A stretch of DNA of 64,000 nucleotides from Gallaecimonas xiamenensis 3-C-1 (lineage in GTDB: Bacteria > Pseudomonadota > Gammaproteobacteria > Enterobacterales > Gallaecimonadaceae), in the NCBI RefSeq assembly GCF_000299915.1, contig NZ_AMRI01000016.1, forward strand, positions 1 through 64,000, written 5' to 3'. The notes beneath the pieces are model-generated. The model made no database searches, was not told the origin of the DNA, and worked only from the letters and a program-made list of their open reading frames with translations. The position numbers and the translations under genes were made by a program. Below are positions 55,589-64,000 of this stretch, piece by piece; position 1 is the stretch's first letter; each line of letters opens with the position of its first letter.

Positions 55589-56227
55589 ATGGCCATCGAA
55601 GGCGCAGGATCGCGGTCCCGGCTGGTCAGCCAGCTTCGCCAGGAAGGGATCGGCAATGAGAGGGTGTTGGCCGCCATCGGCAACATTCCCCGGCATTGGT
55701 TTGTGGACGACGTGCTCGGCCACAAAGCCTACGACAATACCGCCCTGCCCATAGGGGAGGGCCAGACTATATCCCAGCCCTATATAGTGGCCAGGATGAC
55801 CGAGCTGCTGCTGCGTGGCACCAGCCAGGCCAAGGTACTGGAGATAGGCACTGGCTCGGGCTACCAGACCGCCGTACTGGCCCAGCTTTGTGGCCAAGTG
55901 TTCAGCGTAGAGCGGATCAAGAACCTGCAATATCAGGCCCGCCGCCGCTTGCAGAAGCTGGACCTGCACAATGTGCAGATGAAGCATGGCGACGGCTGGC
56001 AGGGCTGGGCCAGCAAAGGTCCCTTTGACGGCATTATTGTCACCGCCGCCCCGGCCAGCCTGCCGGGCGCCCTGCTGGAGCAGTTGGCGGACGGCGGTGT
56101 CATGGTGATACCGGTTGGCGAAGAACAACAGCTGCTGAAGGTGATAGTCCGTCAAGGACAGACCTACACGGTAGACGATGTGGAGTGGGTGCGTTTCGTG
56201 CCGCTGGTTTCTGGAAAGCTTTTGTGA
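55589..56227 (+). CDS. pcm: Protein-L-isoaspartate O-methyltransferase
   Basis: A 212-residue repair methyltransferase for isoaspartyl residues. The substrate loop is [23 protein letters not shown] and SAM motif I is [20 protein letters not shown]. It lies 20 bp after surE. Its stop overlaps the start of the DedA/YqaA-type gene. Confidence 0.96.
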   Translation: MAIEGAGSRSRLVSQLRQEGIGNERVLAAIGNIPRHWFVDDVLGHKAYDNTALPIGEGQTISQPYIVARMTELLLRGTSQAKVLEIGTGSGYQTAVLAQLCGQVFSVERIKNLQYQARRRLQKLDLHNVQMKHGDGWQGWASKGPFDGIIVTAAPASLPGALLEQLADGGVMVIPVGEEQQLLKVIVRQGQTYTVDDVEWVRFVPLVSGKLL

Positions 56228-56802
56228 AGATATTTTCGCCTTTTTACGACAGGGTGCTGCGCTGGGCAGCCCACCCCCATGCGCCCCGTTACCTGGCGGT
56301 AATGAGCTTTGTGGAATCCATCTTCTGGCCTGTGCCAACAGACGTGATGCTGGCCCCCATGGCCCTGGCAAGGCCGGCCCGCGCCTGGCGTTTTGCGCTG
56401 GTGGCCACCGTCGCTTCGGTGCTGGGCGGGGCGGTGGGCTTTGCCCTTGGCTGGCTGCTGTTTGAGCCTGTGGTACTGCCCTTTGTGGAGTGGATGGGTT
56501 ACCAGGCCAAACTGGCCACCGCCAAGACCTGGTTTGACAGCTACGGTATCTGGGTGGTGCTGCTGGCCAGCTTCTCGCCCTTGCCTTACAAGGTCTTTAC
56601 GGTGACGGCCGGCGTTATGCAGATGCTGTTCCTGCCCTTTATGCTGGTGTCTCTGGTGGGCCGTGCCGCCCGCTTCTACCTGGTGGCCGGTTTGATGCGC
56701 CTGGGGGGCGCCCGCATGGCGGAGAAACTGCGCCACTATATCGACTGGCTGGGCTGGGCCACTGTATTGCTGGCGGTGGCAGCCTATCTGGCATTGCGTT
56801 GA
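56224..56802 (+). CDS. YqaA family (DedA/VTT-like) membrane protein
   Basis: A 192-residue membrane protein with about five helices, starting at GTG (56224) overlapping the pcm stop (GTGA). [24 protein letters not shown] and [20 protein letters not shown] are YqaA landmarks, related to the VTT/DedA group of lipid scramblase or carrier-lipid transporters. It occupies the same position between pcm and nlpD in many relatives. An upstream ATG at 56185 would overlap pcm further and lacks support. Confidence 0.9.
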   Translation: MKIFSPFYDRVLRWAAHPHAPRYLAVMSFVESIFWPVPTDVMLAPMALARPARAWRFALVATVASVLGGAVGFALGWLLFEPVVLPFVEWMGYQAKLATAKTWFDSYGIWVVLLASFSPLPYKVFTVTAGVMQMLFLPFMLVSLVGRAARFYLVAGLMRLGGARMAEKLRHYIDWLGWATVLLAVAAYLALR

Positions 56803-56809
56803 GAGGACC

Positions 56810-57601
56810 ATGAAACGGGGGCTGCTGACCTGCCTATCCTTGCTACTGCTGGCGGCTTGTACCGCCGACCGGCCGGCTCCCGTGATCTCCCTTTCCACCG
56901 AACATGCCCCGGCGACCATAGTTAATTACGACCCTATCAAGGGCGACAACTACCGGGTCCTCAAGGGAGACACCCTTTATTCCATCGCCTTTCGCTCCGG
57001 CCAGGACTACCGTGACCTGGCCAGCCGCAACCAGCTGCCTGCTCCCTATACCATCTTCCCTGGGCAAATCATCAAGCTGTCATCAAGGCCGGCTAGTGTG
57101 AGTCATCGAAATGTGACGCCGCGTCAAAAAATTGACAAGAAACCGATTGCCAAGGCCGAATCGACGCAGTACAGTCGTAAACAGGTTGTTAACAAAAATG
57201 TTACAGCCAAGCCGGCGGCCCCGGCAGCTCATGGCTGGCAGTGGCCGACGCAAGGTCCATTAGTATTAGGCTTTTCTAGTCGTCAGGATGGCAACAAAGG
57301 GCTAGACATAGGTGGTAACAGGGGAGACTCTGTATTTGCCGCCGCTCCAGGCAAGGTGGTGTATGCGGGGAGTGCGTTAAGGGGTTACGGTAAGCTCGTT
57401 ATCATCAAACATGACGATCAATACCTGAGCGCTTATGCACACAACGACGACCTCCTGGTCAGGGAGCAGCAGTGGGTTAAAGCAGGGCAATTGATTGCCC
57501 GCAAGGGTGATTCCGGCACTAACGGCGTGAAGCTCCATTTTGAGATCCGCCGCCGGGGCGAGGCCATTAACCCACTATTAAAACTACCCAAACGAGGATA
57601 A
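56810..57601 (+). CDS. nlpD: Lipoprotein NlpD, LytM-domain amidase activator
   Basis: A 263-residue lipoprotein. The lipobox is LLAAC (Cys17). A LysM peptidoglycan-binding domain follows ([17 protein letters not shown]...[15 protein letters not shown], about 47-92). The C-terminal M23-like domain has GNKGLDIGG where active enzymes keep HxxxD, so it is a non-catalytic activator of AmiC at division. The rpoS promoter normally lies inside nlpD. The segment 57100-57320 is less GC-rich than its surroundings. Confidence 0.95.
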   Translation: MKRGLLTCLSLLLLAACTADRPAPVISLSTEHAPATIVNYDPIKGDNYRVLKGDTLYSIAFRSGQDYRDLASRNQLPAPYTIFPGQIIKLSSRPASVSHRNVTPRQKIDKKPIAKAESTQYSRKQVVNKNVTAKPAAPAAHGWQWPTQGPLVLGFSSRQDGNKGLDIGGNRGDSVFAAAPGKVVYAGSALRGYGKLVIIKHDDQYLSAYAHNDDLLVREQQWVKAGQLIARKGDSGTNGVKLHFEIRRRGEAINPLLKLPKRG

Positions 57602-57650
57602 CAACAATGATTCAGTAGCGGAGTGTTGGACACAGCTGACAGGAGGCTCT

Positions 57651-58619
57651 ATGGCCCGCAAAAAAACGGTGAAAGACGAATCCTTTGACATGGAAGCGAA
57701 AGACATGGAGAAGGAGTTGCAAACGGTCGAAGAAGAGACTGAAGAGCAACAAGAGGAAATCAACCTCGGAGACGATTTCCAAAAGAGCCTGGACGCTACC
57801 CAAATGTACCTGAGCGAAATCGGGTTCTCCCCGCTGCTCAGTGCCGAAGAAGAAGTCTTCTACTCCCGTAAGGCGCTTCGGGGCTGTGAAGCCTCACGCA
57901 AGCGTATGATCGAAAGTAACCTGCGTTTGGTGGTCAAGATTGCCCGCCGCTATAACAACAGAGGCCTGGCCCTTCTGGATCTCATCGAAGAAGGCAACCT
58001 GGGGCTCATTCGCGCCGTAGAAAAATTCGACCCTGAACGGGGTTTCCGCTTCTCTACCTACGCCACCTGGTGGATCCGCCAAACCATAGAGCGGGCCATC
58101 ATGAACCAGACCCGCACCATTCGCCTGCCAATCCACGTGGTCAAAGAGCTGAATGTCTACCTGCGTACCGCCCGGGAACTGGCCCACAAGCTGGACCATG
58201 AGCCGACGGTGGAAGAGATCGCCACCAAGCTCGACAAACCGGTGGACGACGTGGCCAAGATGCTCAGGCTCAACGAGCGTATCAGTTCGGTGGACACCCC
58301 TATTGGGGGAGATTCCGACAAGGCGCTGCTGGACGTGATCGCCGACGAAAAGGAAATGGGCCCCGAGTTCGAGCTGCAGGACGACGACATCCGCTCCAGC
58401 CTGATGCGCTGGTTAGATGAACTGTCCGACAAGCAGCGTGAAGTACTGGCCCGCCGTTTCGGCCTGCTGGGTTACGAACCGGCCACCCTGGAAGAAGTGG
58501 GCCACGAGATTGGCCTGACCCGCGAACGGGTCCGCCAAATCCAGGTCGAGGCCCTAAGGCGCCTCAAAGAACGCCTGTTCCAGGAAGGTTTGAACGCCGA
58601 AGCTTTGTTCAGCGATTAA
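57651..58619 (+). CDS. rpoS: RNA polymerase sigma factor RpoS
   Basis: A 322-residue general-stress sigma factor. Region 1.2: [26 protein letters not shown]. Region 2: [66 protein letters not shown]. Region 4: [41 protein letters not shown]. Start after AGGAGG. The acidic N-terminal 45 residues vary among species. Its TAA stop overlaps the stop of convergent mutS within TTAA. Confidence 0.97.
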   Translation: MARKKTVKDESFDMEAKDMEKELQTVEEETEEQQEEINLGDDFQKSLDATQMYLSEIGFSPLLSAEEEVFYSRKALRGCEASRKRMIESNLRLVVKIARRYNNRGLALLDLIEEGNLGLIRAVEKFDPERGFRFSTYATWWIRQTIERAIMNQTRTIRLPIHVVKELNVYLRTARELAHKLDHEPTVEEIATKLDKPVDDVAKMLRLNERISSVDTPIGGDSDKALLDVIADEKEMGPEFELQDDDIRSSLMRWLDELSDKQREVLARRFGLLGYEPATLEEVGHEIGLTRERVRQIQVEALRRLKERLFQEGLNAEALFSD

Positions 58620-61183
58620 CCCTGGGCCTCCTCCTTGAGCCGGTAGAGCAGCATCAAGGCGTCTTTGGGGGTTAGGGCATCCACATCCAGTGCCTTGAGC
58701 CGGCTGACCACAGCCGGCTCTTCGTTTAGGCCAAGGTCCATTTGCCGGGGCGCCGCCACCGGGGCCAGGGCCTTGTGGCCTTCCAGCTCCTGCAACTTGA
58801 ATCTGGCCGCTTTGACCACCCCTTTGGGTACCCCTGCCAACAGCGCCACCTGCAGGCCAAAGCTCTTGCTGGCCGGCCCACTTTGCACCGCGTGCATAAA
58901 GGTGACGGTATCGCCGTGCTCCACCGCATCCAGGTGAACGTTCTCCACCCCGTCCAGCTGTTCGGCCAGGGCTGTCAGCTCGAAATAATGGGTGGCGAAC
59001 AGGGTCAGGCTGCGGCTTTGGCGGGCCAGGAAGTCCGCCACCGCCCAGGCCAGGGACAGGCCGTCGTAGGTGGAGGTACCACGGCCTATCTCGTCCATCA
59101 GCACCAGGCTGCGGTCGCTGGCGTTGTTGAGGATGGTGGCGGTCTCGGTCATCTCCACCATAAAGGTGGAGCGGCCAGAGGCCAGGTCGTCGGCGGCGCC
59201 GATGCGGGTAAAGATGCGGTCCACCAGCCCTATCTGGGCGCTTTGGGCCGGCACCGGGCAGCCGATATGGGCCATCAGGGTGATTAGGGCGGTCTGGCGC
59301 ATGTAGGTGGACTTACCGCCCATGTTGGGGCCTGTGACCATCAGCATATGTTTGCTGTCGGTCAGGGCCACCGGGTTGGCGATAAAGGGGCTGTCCAGCA
59401 CCACTTCCACTACCGGGTGGCGGCCACCGTCGATACGTATGCCCCGGTCTGCCTGTAAATCGGGGCGGCAGTAGTCCAGGGTTTGGCCACGCTCACAGAG
59501 GTTGGCCAGCAGGTCCAGCTCGGCGCAGGCATCGGCCAGGCGCAGCAGCTGGTCAAGGCGGGGGTGCAGGGCGTCAAACAGCCCTTCGTAGAGCTGTTTT
59601 TCCAGGGCCAGGGCCTTGCCCTGGCTGGTCAGCACCTTGTCCTCGTACTCCTTGAGTTCGGGGATAATGTAGCGCTCGGTGTTCTTCAGGGTCTGGCGGC
59701 GTACATAGTCGCTGGGGGCCAGGTGGGACTGGGCCCGGGTCAGTTCGATGAAGTAGCCATGTACCTTGTTAAAACCCACCTTGAGGGTGCTGACGCCGGT
59801 GCGCTGGCGCTCCCGCGCCTCGATATGCTCGAGAAAATCGGTGGCGCCCTTGGACAGGGCCCGATACTGGTCCAGCTCGCTGTTAAAGCCGGGGCGGATC
59901 ACGCCGCCGTCGCGAATAAGCACCGGCGGGTTGTCGATGATGGCGTCCGACAGTAGCTGGTACAGCTCCGGCAGGGGCGCGCAATCCCGCTCAAGGCTGG
60001 CCAGACGGCCCTGGGTACCGGCCAGCAAGGCGCCAAGCTCTGGCAGGGTGCCAAGGGCGCTTCGCAGCCGCACCAGATCCCGGGGCCTGGCCGAGCGTAA
60101 GGCCACCCGCGCCATCACCCTTTCCAGATCCCCCACCTGTTTCATCAGATCTTTCAGACTGGCGTCCAGCAGTTGCTGGCCCAGGTAGTCGATGGCGTCC
60201 AGGCGGCCGTTGATCACCTGGATGTCCCTAAGCGGCCGGTGCAGCCAGCGGCCCAGCAGCCTCGACCCCATGGGGGTGGCGCAGCGGTCCAGCACCGAAA
60301 AGAGGGTGTTGTCGGTGCTGCCGGCAAGGCTCTGGGTCAGCTCCAGGTTGCGCCTGGTGGCCGCGTCCAGCACCACCGCTTCGTCTTCGGCTTCCAGCTT
60401 GATGGCGCGGATATGGGGCAGGGCGGTGCGCTGGGTGTCTTTGAGGTATTGCAGCAGGCAGCCGGCGGCGCACAGGGCGCTCTTGGCGTCCTGTACCCCG
60501 AAGCCCACCAGGTCGCGGGTACCAAACTGCTGGGTCAGGGTGCGCTGGGCCGTGTCTAGGTCAAATTCCCACAGGGGCCTGCGGCGCAGGCCTTTGCGGT
60601 CCCCCAGCAAGGCCAGGTCAAAGTCTTCCGGGTAGAGCAGCTCGGCCGGGCTGGTGCGCTGCAGTTCCGCCTTAAGGTCGTCTTCCCCCTGTGGCTCGGA
60701 CACCAAAAAGCGCCCGGAGGTGATATCCAGGGTGGCATAGCCGTAGCGGCCATCTTTGCCGTAAACGGCGGCCAGCAGGTTGTCGCGCTTTTCGGTGAGC
60801 AGCGCTTCTTCACTGACGGTGCCTGGGGTGACGATGCGCACCACCTGGCGTTCCACCGGGCCCTTGCTGGTGGCCGGATCGCCAATCTGTTCACAGATGG
60901 CCACCGACTCGCCCATGGCCACGGCCTTGGCCAGGTAGCCTTCGGCGGCGTGGTAGGGAATACCGGCCATGGGGATCTTCTGGCCGCCGCTCTGGCCCCG
61001 GGCGGTCAGGGAGATATCCAGCAGGGCAGAGGCCTTCTTGGCGTCGTCATAGAAGAGCTCATAGAAGTCACCCATGCGGTAGAAAAGCAGCACCTCGGGG
61101 TGTTGGGCTTTGATGCGCAGGTACTGCTGCATCATGGGAGTGTGCTGTTCCAGGTTGGCCAGGCTGTTCACGGGGTTTTGCAT
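58616..61183 (-). CDS. mutS: DNA mismatch repair protein MutS
   Basis: An 855-residue MutS. Mismatch-binding Phe-x-Glu: Phe40 and Glu42 in [13 protein letters not shown]. The Walker A is [14 protein letters not shown], Walker [23 protein letters not shown], with the HYFELTALA switch after it. It recognises mismatches and recruits MutL. It is convergent with rpoS; the two stop codons share the TTAA at 58616-58619, so there is no intergenic space or terminator between them. Confidence 0.97.
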   Translation of the reverse strand: MQNPVNSLANLEQHTPMMQQYLRIKAQHPEVLLFYRMGDFYELFYDDAKKASALLDISLTARGQSGGQKIPMAGIPYHAAEGYLAKAVAMGESVAICEQIGDPATSKGPVERQVVRIVTPGTVSEEALLTEKRDNLLAAVYGKDGRYGYATLDITSGRFLVSEPQGEDDLKAELQRTSPAELLYPEDFDLALLGDRKGLRRRPLWEFDLDTAQRTLTQQFGTRDLVGFGVQDAKSALCAAGCLLQYLKDTQRTALPHIRAIKLEAEDEAVVLDAATRRNLELTQSLAGSTDNTLFSVLDRCATPMGSRLLGRWLHRPLRDIQVINGRLDAIDYLGQQLLDASLKDLMKQVGDLERVMARVALRSARPRDLVRLRSALGTLPELGALLAGTQGRLASLERDCAPLPELYQLLSDAIIDNPPVLIRDGGVIRPGFNSELDQYRALSKGATDFLEHIEARERQRTGVSTLKVGFNKVHGYFIELTRAQSHLAPSDYVRRQTLKNTERYIIPELKEYEDKVLTSQGKALALEKQLYEGLFDALHPRLDQLLRLADACAELDLLANLCERGQTLDYCRPDLQADRGIRIDGGRHPVVEVVLDSPFIANPVALTDSKHMLMVTGPNMGGKSTYMRQTALITLMAHIGCPVPAQSAQIGLVDRIFTRIGAADDLASGRSTFMVEMTETATILNNASDRSLVLMDEIGRGTSTYDGLSLAWAVADFLARQSRSLTLFATHYFELTALAEQLDGVENVHLDAVEHGDTVTFMHAVQSGPASKSFGLQVALLAGVPKGVVKAARFKLQELEGHKALAPVAAPRQMDLGLNEEPAVVSRLKALDVDALTPKDALMLLYRLKEEAQG

Positions 61184-61221
61184 CTTGTCTTCTTCGTTGC
61201 CTTGTTAAGGGAAGGGGCGGC

Positions 61222-61911
61222 TTACACCAGGCCCCTGGCCCGCAAAATCTCGGTAATGATGGGTACGGGGGTCATCATATGGTCGAACATCATGGCCCTG
61301 GCCTGCTGGCTGTCGCCGGACAGCAGCACCGTCACCAGGTCTTTGTGCTCATCCCGTTTCAGGGCCAGGGCGTCAGTGCTGAACACCGTTTCCCTTAGCC
61401 ACAGCTGGCGGTAGCGCTCTACCTGGTCGAGCATGGTGGAGCGCAGCTCCATTAGCTTGTCCGAGCCGCAACCGGCGGCGATGGCGTTATGGAAGGCCTT
61501 GTGGCGGCTGTCCCAGACCGACAGCATTTCCTCGGCGCTTTGCACCTGGGTGACCCGTGACAGGGTATGGGCGGCGGCGATGATCCCCGCTTCCCAGTTG
61601 TCGCCGCCTTTTTGCACCGCCAATTCGGTAACCAGGGCCTCCAGCTGGGCCCGGGCATAGTAAAGGTCTTGCAGCTGGGCCACCGACATGGGCGCCACCC
61701 GAAAGCCCTTTTGGCTCTCGGCGGTGACCAGTCGCTCGGCTACCAGGCGGGACAGGGCCTCGCGCATGGGGCCAGCACCTATCTCATAGCGCGCCTTGAG
61801 GCTGCTCATCAAGAGCTTGTCGCCGGGGGTGAAGTGCCCCTCGGTGATATCCCGCTTCAGTCGCCCGTAGGCGGCGTCGGCCAGATTGCCCTTTTCTTCG
61901 GTACTGGTCAT
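61222..61911 (-). CDS. csiR: GntR/FadR-family regulator CsiR (GlaR)
   Basis: A 229-residue repressor. Winged helix: LADAAYGRLKRDITEGHFTPGDKLLMSSLKARYEIGAGPMREALSRLVAERLV (about 10-62). The helical FCD ligand domain follows, with metal-ligand-like His residues (DSRHKAFHNAIAAGC). In E. coli CsiR represses glaH-lhgO and is relieved by glutarate. The start at 61911 (MTSTEEK) follows AGGGAG. It is divergent from glaH here, whereas E. coli has csiR at the end of the operon. A strong dyad lies between them. Confidence 0.85.
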   Translation of the reverse strand: MTSTEEKGNLADAAYGRLKRDITEGHFTPGDKLLMSSLKARYEIGAGPMREALSRLVAERLVTAESQKGFRVAPMSVAQLQDLYYARAQLEALVTELAVQKGGDNWEAGIIAAAHTLSRVTQVQSAEEMLSVWDSRHKAFHNAIAAGCGSDKLMELRSTMLDQVERYRQLWLRETVFSTDALALKRDEHKDLVTVLLSGDSQQARAMMFDHMMTPVPIITEILRARGLV

Positions 61912-61996
61912 AGGCTCCCTGAACATGCTGTTGTCGCCGGCGAGAGTATAACGGCAGGGCAGAGGGTGCCGCAAAAGGATGAAGTATTGATAAAGA

Positions 61997-62018
61997 TCAA
62001 AAATGTAGATATTTTTGA
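61997..62018. promoter_or_regulatory. Palindromic operator between csiR and glaH
   Basis: TCAAAAAT-GTAGAT-ATTTTTGA is a perfect 8-bp dyad around six bases, 53 bp before glaH. A related ATTTTTGTG lies just downstream, recalling the TTGTG half-sites of CsiR. Binding by CsiR is inferred. Confidence 0.65.
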
Positions 62019-62070
62019 ATAATGTCATTTTTGTGCGCCAGCACCCCGACGTCCCAGTAGAGGTAAGCCC

Positions 62071-63027
62071 ATGTCCGTCGCCAATCCCCATGCCTTGTCA
62101 TCCCAGGGATTTTCCCTGGCCCCTTCTCCTTACAGCCCGCGCCTGCTGGAACTTAAGTTCGACAAGGCGGTGGTGGACGCCTTCTTGGCCGCCATCGCTC
62201 CCTGGCCGGTACAGGCTCTGGAATACAAGTCCATGCTGCGCTTTCGGGTGGCCAAAATACTGGACGACCTCTGTGCTAACCAGTTGCAACCGCTGCTGGT
62301 ATCCACCCTGGTGGACCGCCAAAGCGGCGCCTTGCTGGTTACCCCAGCAGGCCTCGATAAGGTGGAGCAAGCCGAGGACATGGTGCGCTTTACCACGGCG
62401 GTGGCCCACCTGTTCGGCCGCTCCAACTTCGACGCCATGAGCGGCCAGTATTACGCCCGTTTCGTGGTGCAAAACACCGATAACTCCGACAGCTACCTGA
62501 GAAAGCCCCACCGGGTGATGGAGCTGCACAACGACGGCACCTTCGTCGAGCAGGACACCGACTATGTGTTGATGCTGAAAATAGACGAGCAGAACATGGA
62601 AGGGGGTAACTCCCTGCTGCTGCACCTGGACGACTGGGAAGAGCTGGCCCTGTTTGCCCGCCACCCCCTGGCCCACCAGCCCATGCGCTTTGCGGCGCCC
62701 CCCAGCAAGAACACCACCCAGGATGTGTTCCACCCCATTTTTGATGTGGACCGGGACGGCCAGCCGGTGATGGCCTACATTGACCAGTTCGTACAACCCA
62801 AGGATTTTAGCGAGGGCAACTGGCTGACCGACCTGTCCGAATCCCTAGAAGGCTCTGGCGCGAAACTGTCGGTGCCGGTGCCGGTGGGCAGCTTTTTGCT
62901 GCTCAACAACCATTTCTGGCTGCACGGCCGTGACCGCTTCACCGCCCACGAGGGGCTGCGCCGGGAACTGATGCGCCAGCGCGGCTACTTCACCCACGCC
63001 AAGACCCTGCGCGTGCCCAACCAGTAA
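62071..63027 (+). CDS. glaH: Glutarate 2-hydroxylase (CsiD)
   Basis: A 318-residue Fe(II)/2-oxoglutarate dioxygenase that makes L-2-hydroxyglutarate from glutarate. The iron ligands His153 and Asp155 are in [10 protein letters not shown] and His285 in [12 protein letters not shown]; their spacing equals that in E. coli CsiD. An Arg for 2-oxoglutarate is expected in [10 protein letters not shown]. It forms an operon with lhgO 18 bp downstream, completing glutarate to 2-oxoglutarate conversion in lysine or glutarate breakdown. Confidence 0.96.
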   Translation: MSVANPHALSSQGFSLAPSPYSPRLLELKFDKAVVDAFLAAIAPWPVQALEYKSMLRFRVAKILDDLCANQLQPLLVSTLVDRQSGALLVTPAGLDKVEQAEDMVRFTTAVAHLFGRSNFDAMSGQYYARFVVQNTDNSDSYLRKPHRVMELHNDGTFVEQDTDYVLMLKIDEQNMEGGNSLLLHLDDWEELALFARHPLAHQPMRFAAPPSKNTTQDVFHPIFDVDRDGQPVMAYIDQFVQPKDFSEGNWLTDLSESLEGSGAKLSVPVPVGSFLLLNNHFWLHGRDRFTAHEGLRRELMRQRGYFTHAKTLRVPNQ

Positions 63028-63045
63028 CCGCCAGACGAGGTCAGG

Positions 63046-64000
63046 ATGTACGACTTTATTATCATCGGTGCCGGCATTGTCGGCATGTCCACCGCCATGC
63101 AGCTGCTGGAGCGCTTTCCCGGCAAAAAGGTGGTGGTGCTGGAAAAAGAAGCCTCGGTGGCCTGCCACCAGACCGGGCACAACTCGGGGGTCATTCACGC
63201 CGGCGTCTATTACACCCCGGGCAGCCTCAAGGCCCGCTTTTGCCTGGAAGGTAACCGCGACACCAAGCGCTTTTGCGACGAGAACGCCATTGCCTACCAG
63301 TCCTGCGGCAAGTTGCTGGTGGCCACCAACGAGCTGGAAATGACCCGGATGCAGGCCCTGTGGCAACGCACCGAGGCCAACGGCCTGGAGCGCTACTGGT
63401 TGTCCGGCGCCGAACTCAAGGAGCGCGAACCCAATATCGTCGGCCTGGGGGGCATCTTTGTGCCGTCCTCCGGCATTGTCAGCTACCGCCAGGTGACCCA
63501 GGCCATGGCCAAGCGCTTTACCGAGGCCGGTGGGGAGATCCGTTTTAACACCCAAGTCACCGGGCTTAAGGAAAGCGCCCAGGACATAAGAGTAGAGACC
63601 GGCAGTGGCGACTTGGCCGGCCGCTACCTGCTGTCCTGCTCGGGGCTGATGGCCGACCGGGTGGTGCGCATGCTGGGACTGCAGCCGGACTTTCGTATCT
63701 GCCCGTTCAGGGGCGAGTACTATTTACTGCCGCCCAAGCACAACCAGATAGTCAACCACCTCATCTACCCCATACCGGATCCCAACATGCCCTTTCTGGG
63801 GGTACATCTGACCCGGATGATCGACGGCACCGTTACCGTCGGCCCCAACGCTGTGCTGGCCTTCAAACGGGAAGGCTACCGCAAGACCGACTTTTCCCTG
63901 GCCGACAGCCTGGCCACCCTGGGCTATGGCGGCATCCGCAAGGTGCTTAGGGATAACCTCAAGCCCGGGCTCAAGGAGCTGCGAAACTCCCTGTTCAAGG
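63046..64000 (+). CDS. lhgO: L-2-hydroxyglutarate dehydrogenase (quinone), partial
   Basis: The first 318 codons of an FAD enzyme, cut by the window end. The start follows CGAGGTCAGG. The FAD motif FIIIGAGIVGMSTAMQLLERFPGKKVVVLEKE and the family block HQTGHNSGVIHAGVYYTPGSLKARFC are intact, and FRGEYYLLPP with HLIYPIPDPNMPFLGVHLTRMIDG matches LhgO. It oxidises L-2-hydroxyglutarate from glaH to 2-oxoglutarate, passing electrons to the quinone pool. About 100 residues are missing on the right. Confidence 0.95.
   Translation, partial: MYDFIIIGAGIVGMSTAMQLLERFPGKKVVVLEKEASVACHQTGHNSGVIHAGVYYTPGSLKARFCLEGNRDTKRFCDENAIAYQSCGKLLVATNELEMTRMQALWQRTEANGLERYWLSGAELKEREPNIVGLGGIFVPSSGIVSYRQVTQAMAKRFTEAGGEIRFNTQVTGLKESAQDIRVETGSGDLAGRYLLSCSGLMADRVVRMLGLQPDFRICPFRGEYYLLPPKHNQIVNHLIYPIPDPNMPFLGVHLTRMIDGTVTVGPNAVLAFKREGYRKTDFSLADSLATLGYGGIRKVLRDNLKPGLKELRNSLFK

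Overview
The window looks like chromosome from a GC-rich marine or aquatic gammaproteobacterium. The core block barA / rlmD-relA-mazG-pyrG-eno / ftsB-ispD-ispF-truD-surE-pcm-yqaA-nlpD-rpoS / mutS has the gene order of Alteromonadales and Aeromonadales relatives. The high GC, together with malonate decarboxylase and the csiR-glaH-lhgO glutarate module, suggests something close to Gallaecimonas. The genus is an inference, not a proof.

Layout. 1-2.6 kb is an AT-rich accessory stretch: diverged repeats, then two minus-strand genes separated by an attC-like recombination site. It reads as an integron gene-cassette remnant with no integrase in view. 2.6-3.4 kb is non-coding, with nested inverted repeats and a repeat-hairpin-repeat unit. 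3.4-19.2 kb is ordinary chromosome: hydrolase, methyltransferase, an Rrf2 regulator with a membrane protein, a YebC-like regulator, an amidohydrolase, ribB under an FMN riboswitch, an LLM oxidoreductase with an MFS exporter, LysR regulators, a TDT transporter, and a catalase/cytochrome b561 operon facing an ECF sigma/anti-sigma pair.

19.3-28.4 kb is a full malonate-use locus: mdcABCDEGH-madLM with a LysR regulator downstream, an AraC-type gene upstream and a 25-bp palindrome ahead of mdcA. 28.5-37.3 kb holds a DMT exporter, a Fur-boxed TonB receptor, dsbG, a PLP-dependent cysteine-synthase-fold enzyme, an unknown protein, acuI/acuR and a nitronate monooxygenase. 37.3-39.6 kb is an AT-rich island with an Eco29kI-type restriction endonuclease and a C5-cytosine methyltransferase. 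39.6-61.2 kb is the conserved core: stress signalling (barA, relA, mazG, rpoS), nucleotide and glycolytic enzymes, isoprenoid precursors, RNA and protein repair, mismatch repair. 61.2-64 kb is csiR and glaH-lhgO (glutarate to 2-oxoglutarate), cut by the window edge.

Most notable: the integron cassette remnant; a divergent pair of ECF promoters whose -35 boxes form one palindrome between the catalase and sigma operons; apparent scarcity of CCGCGG, the site predicted for the resident Eco29kI-type system; and several clean operator palindromes (mdcA, acuR, csiR, Rrf2). I saw no rRNA, tRNA, CRISPR array, prophage or complete insertion sequence.
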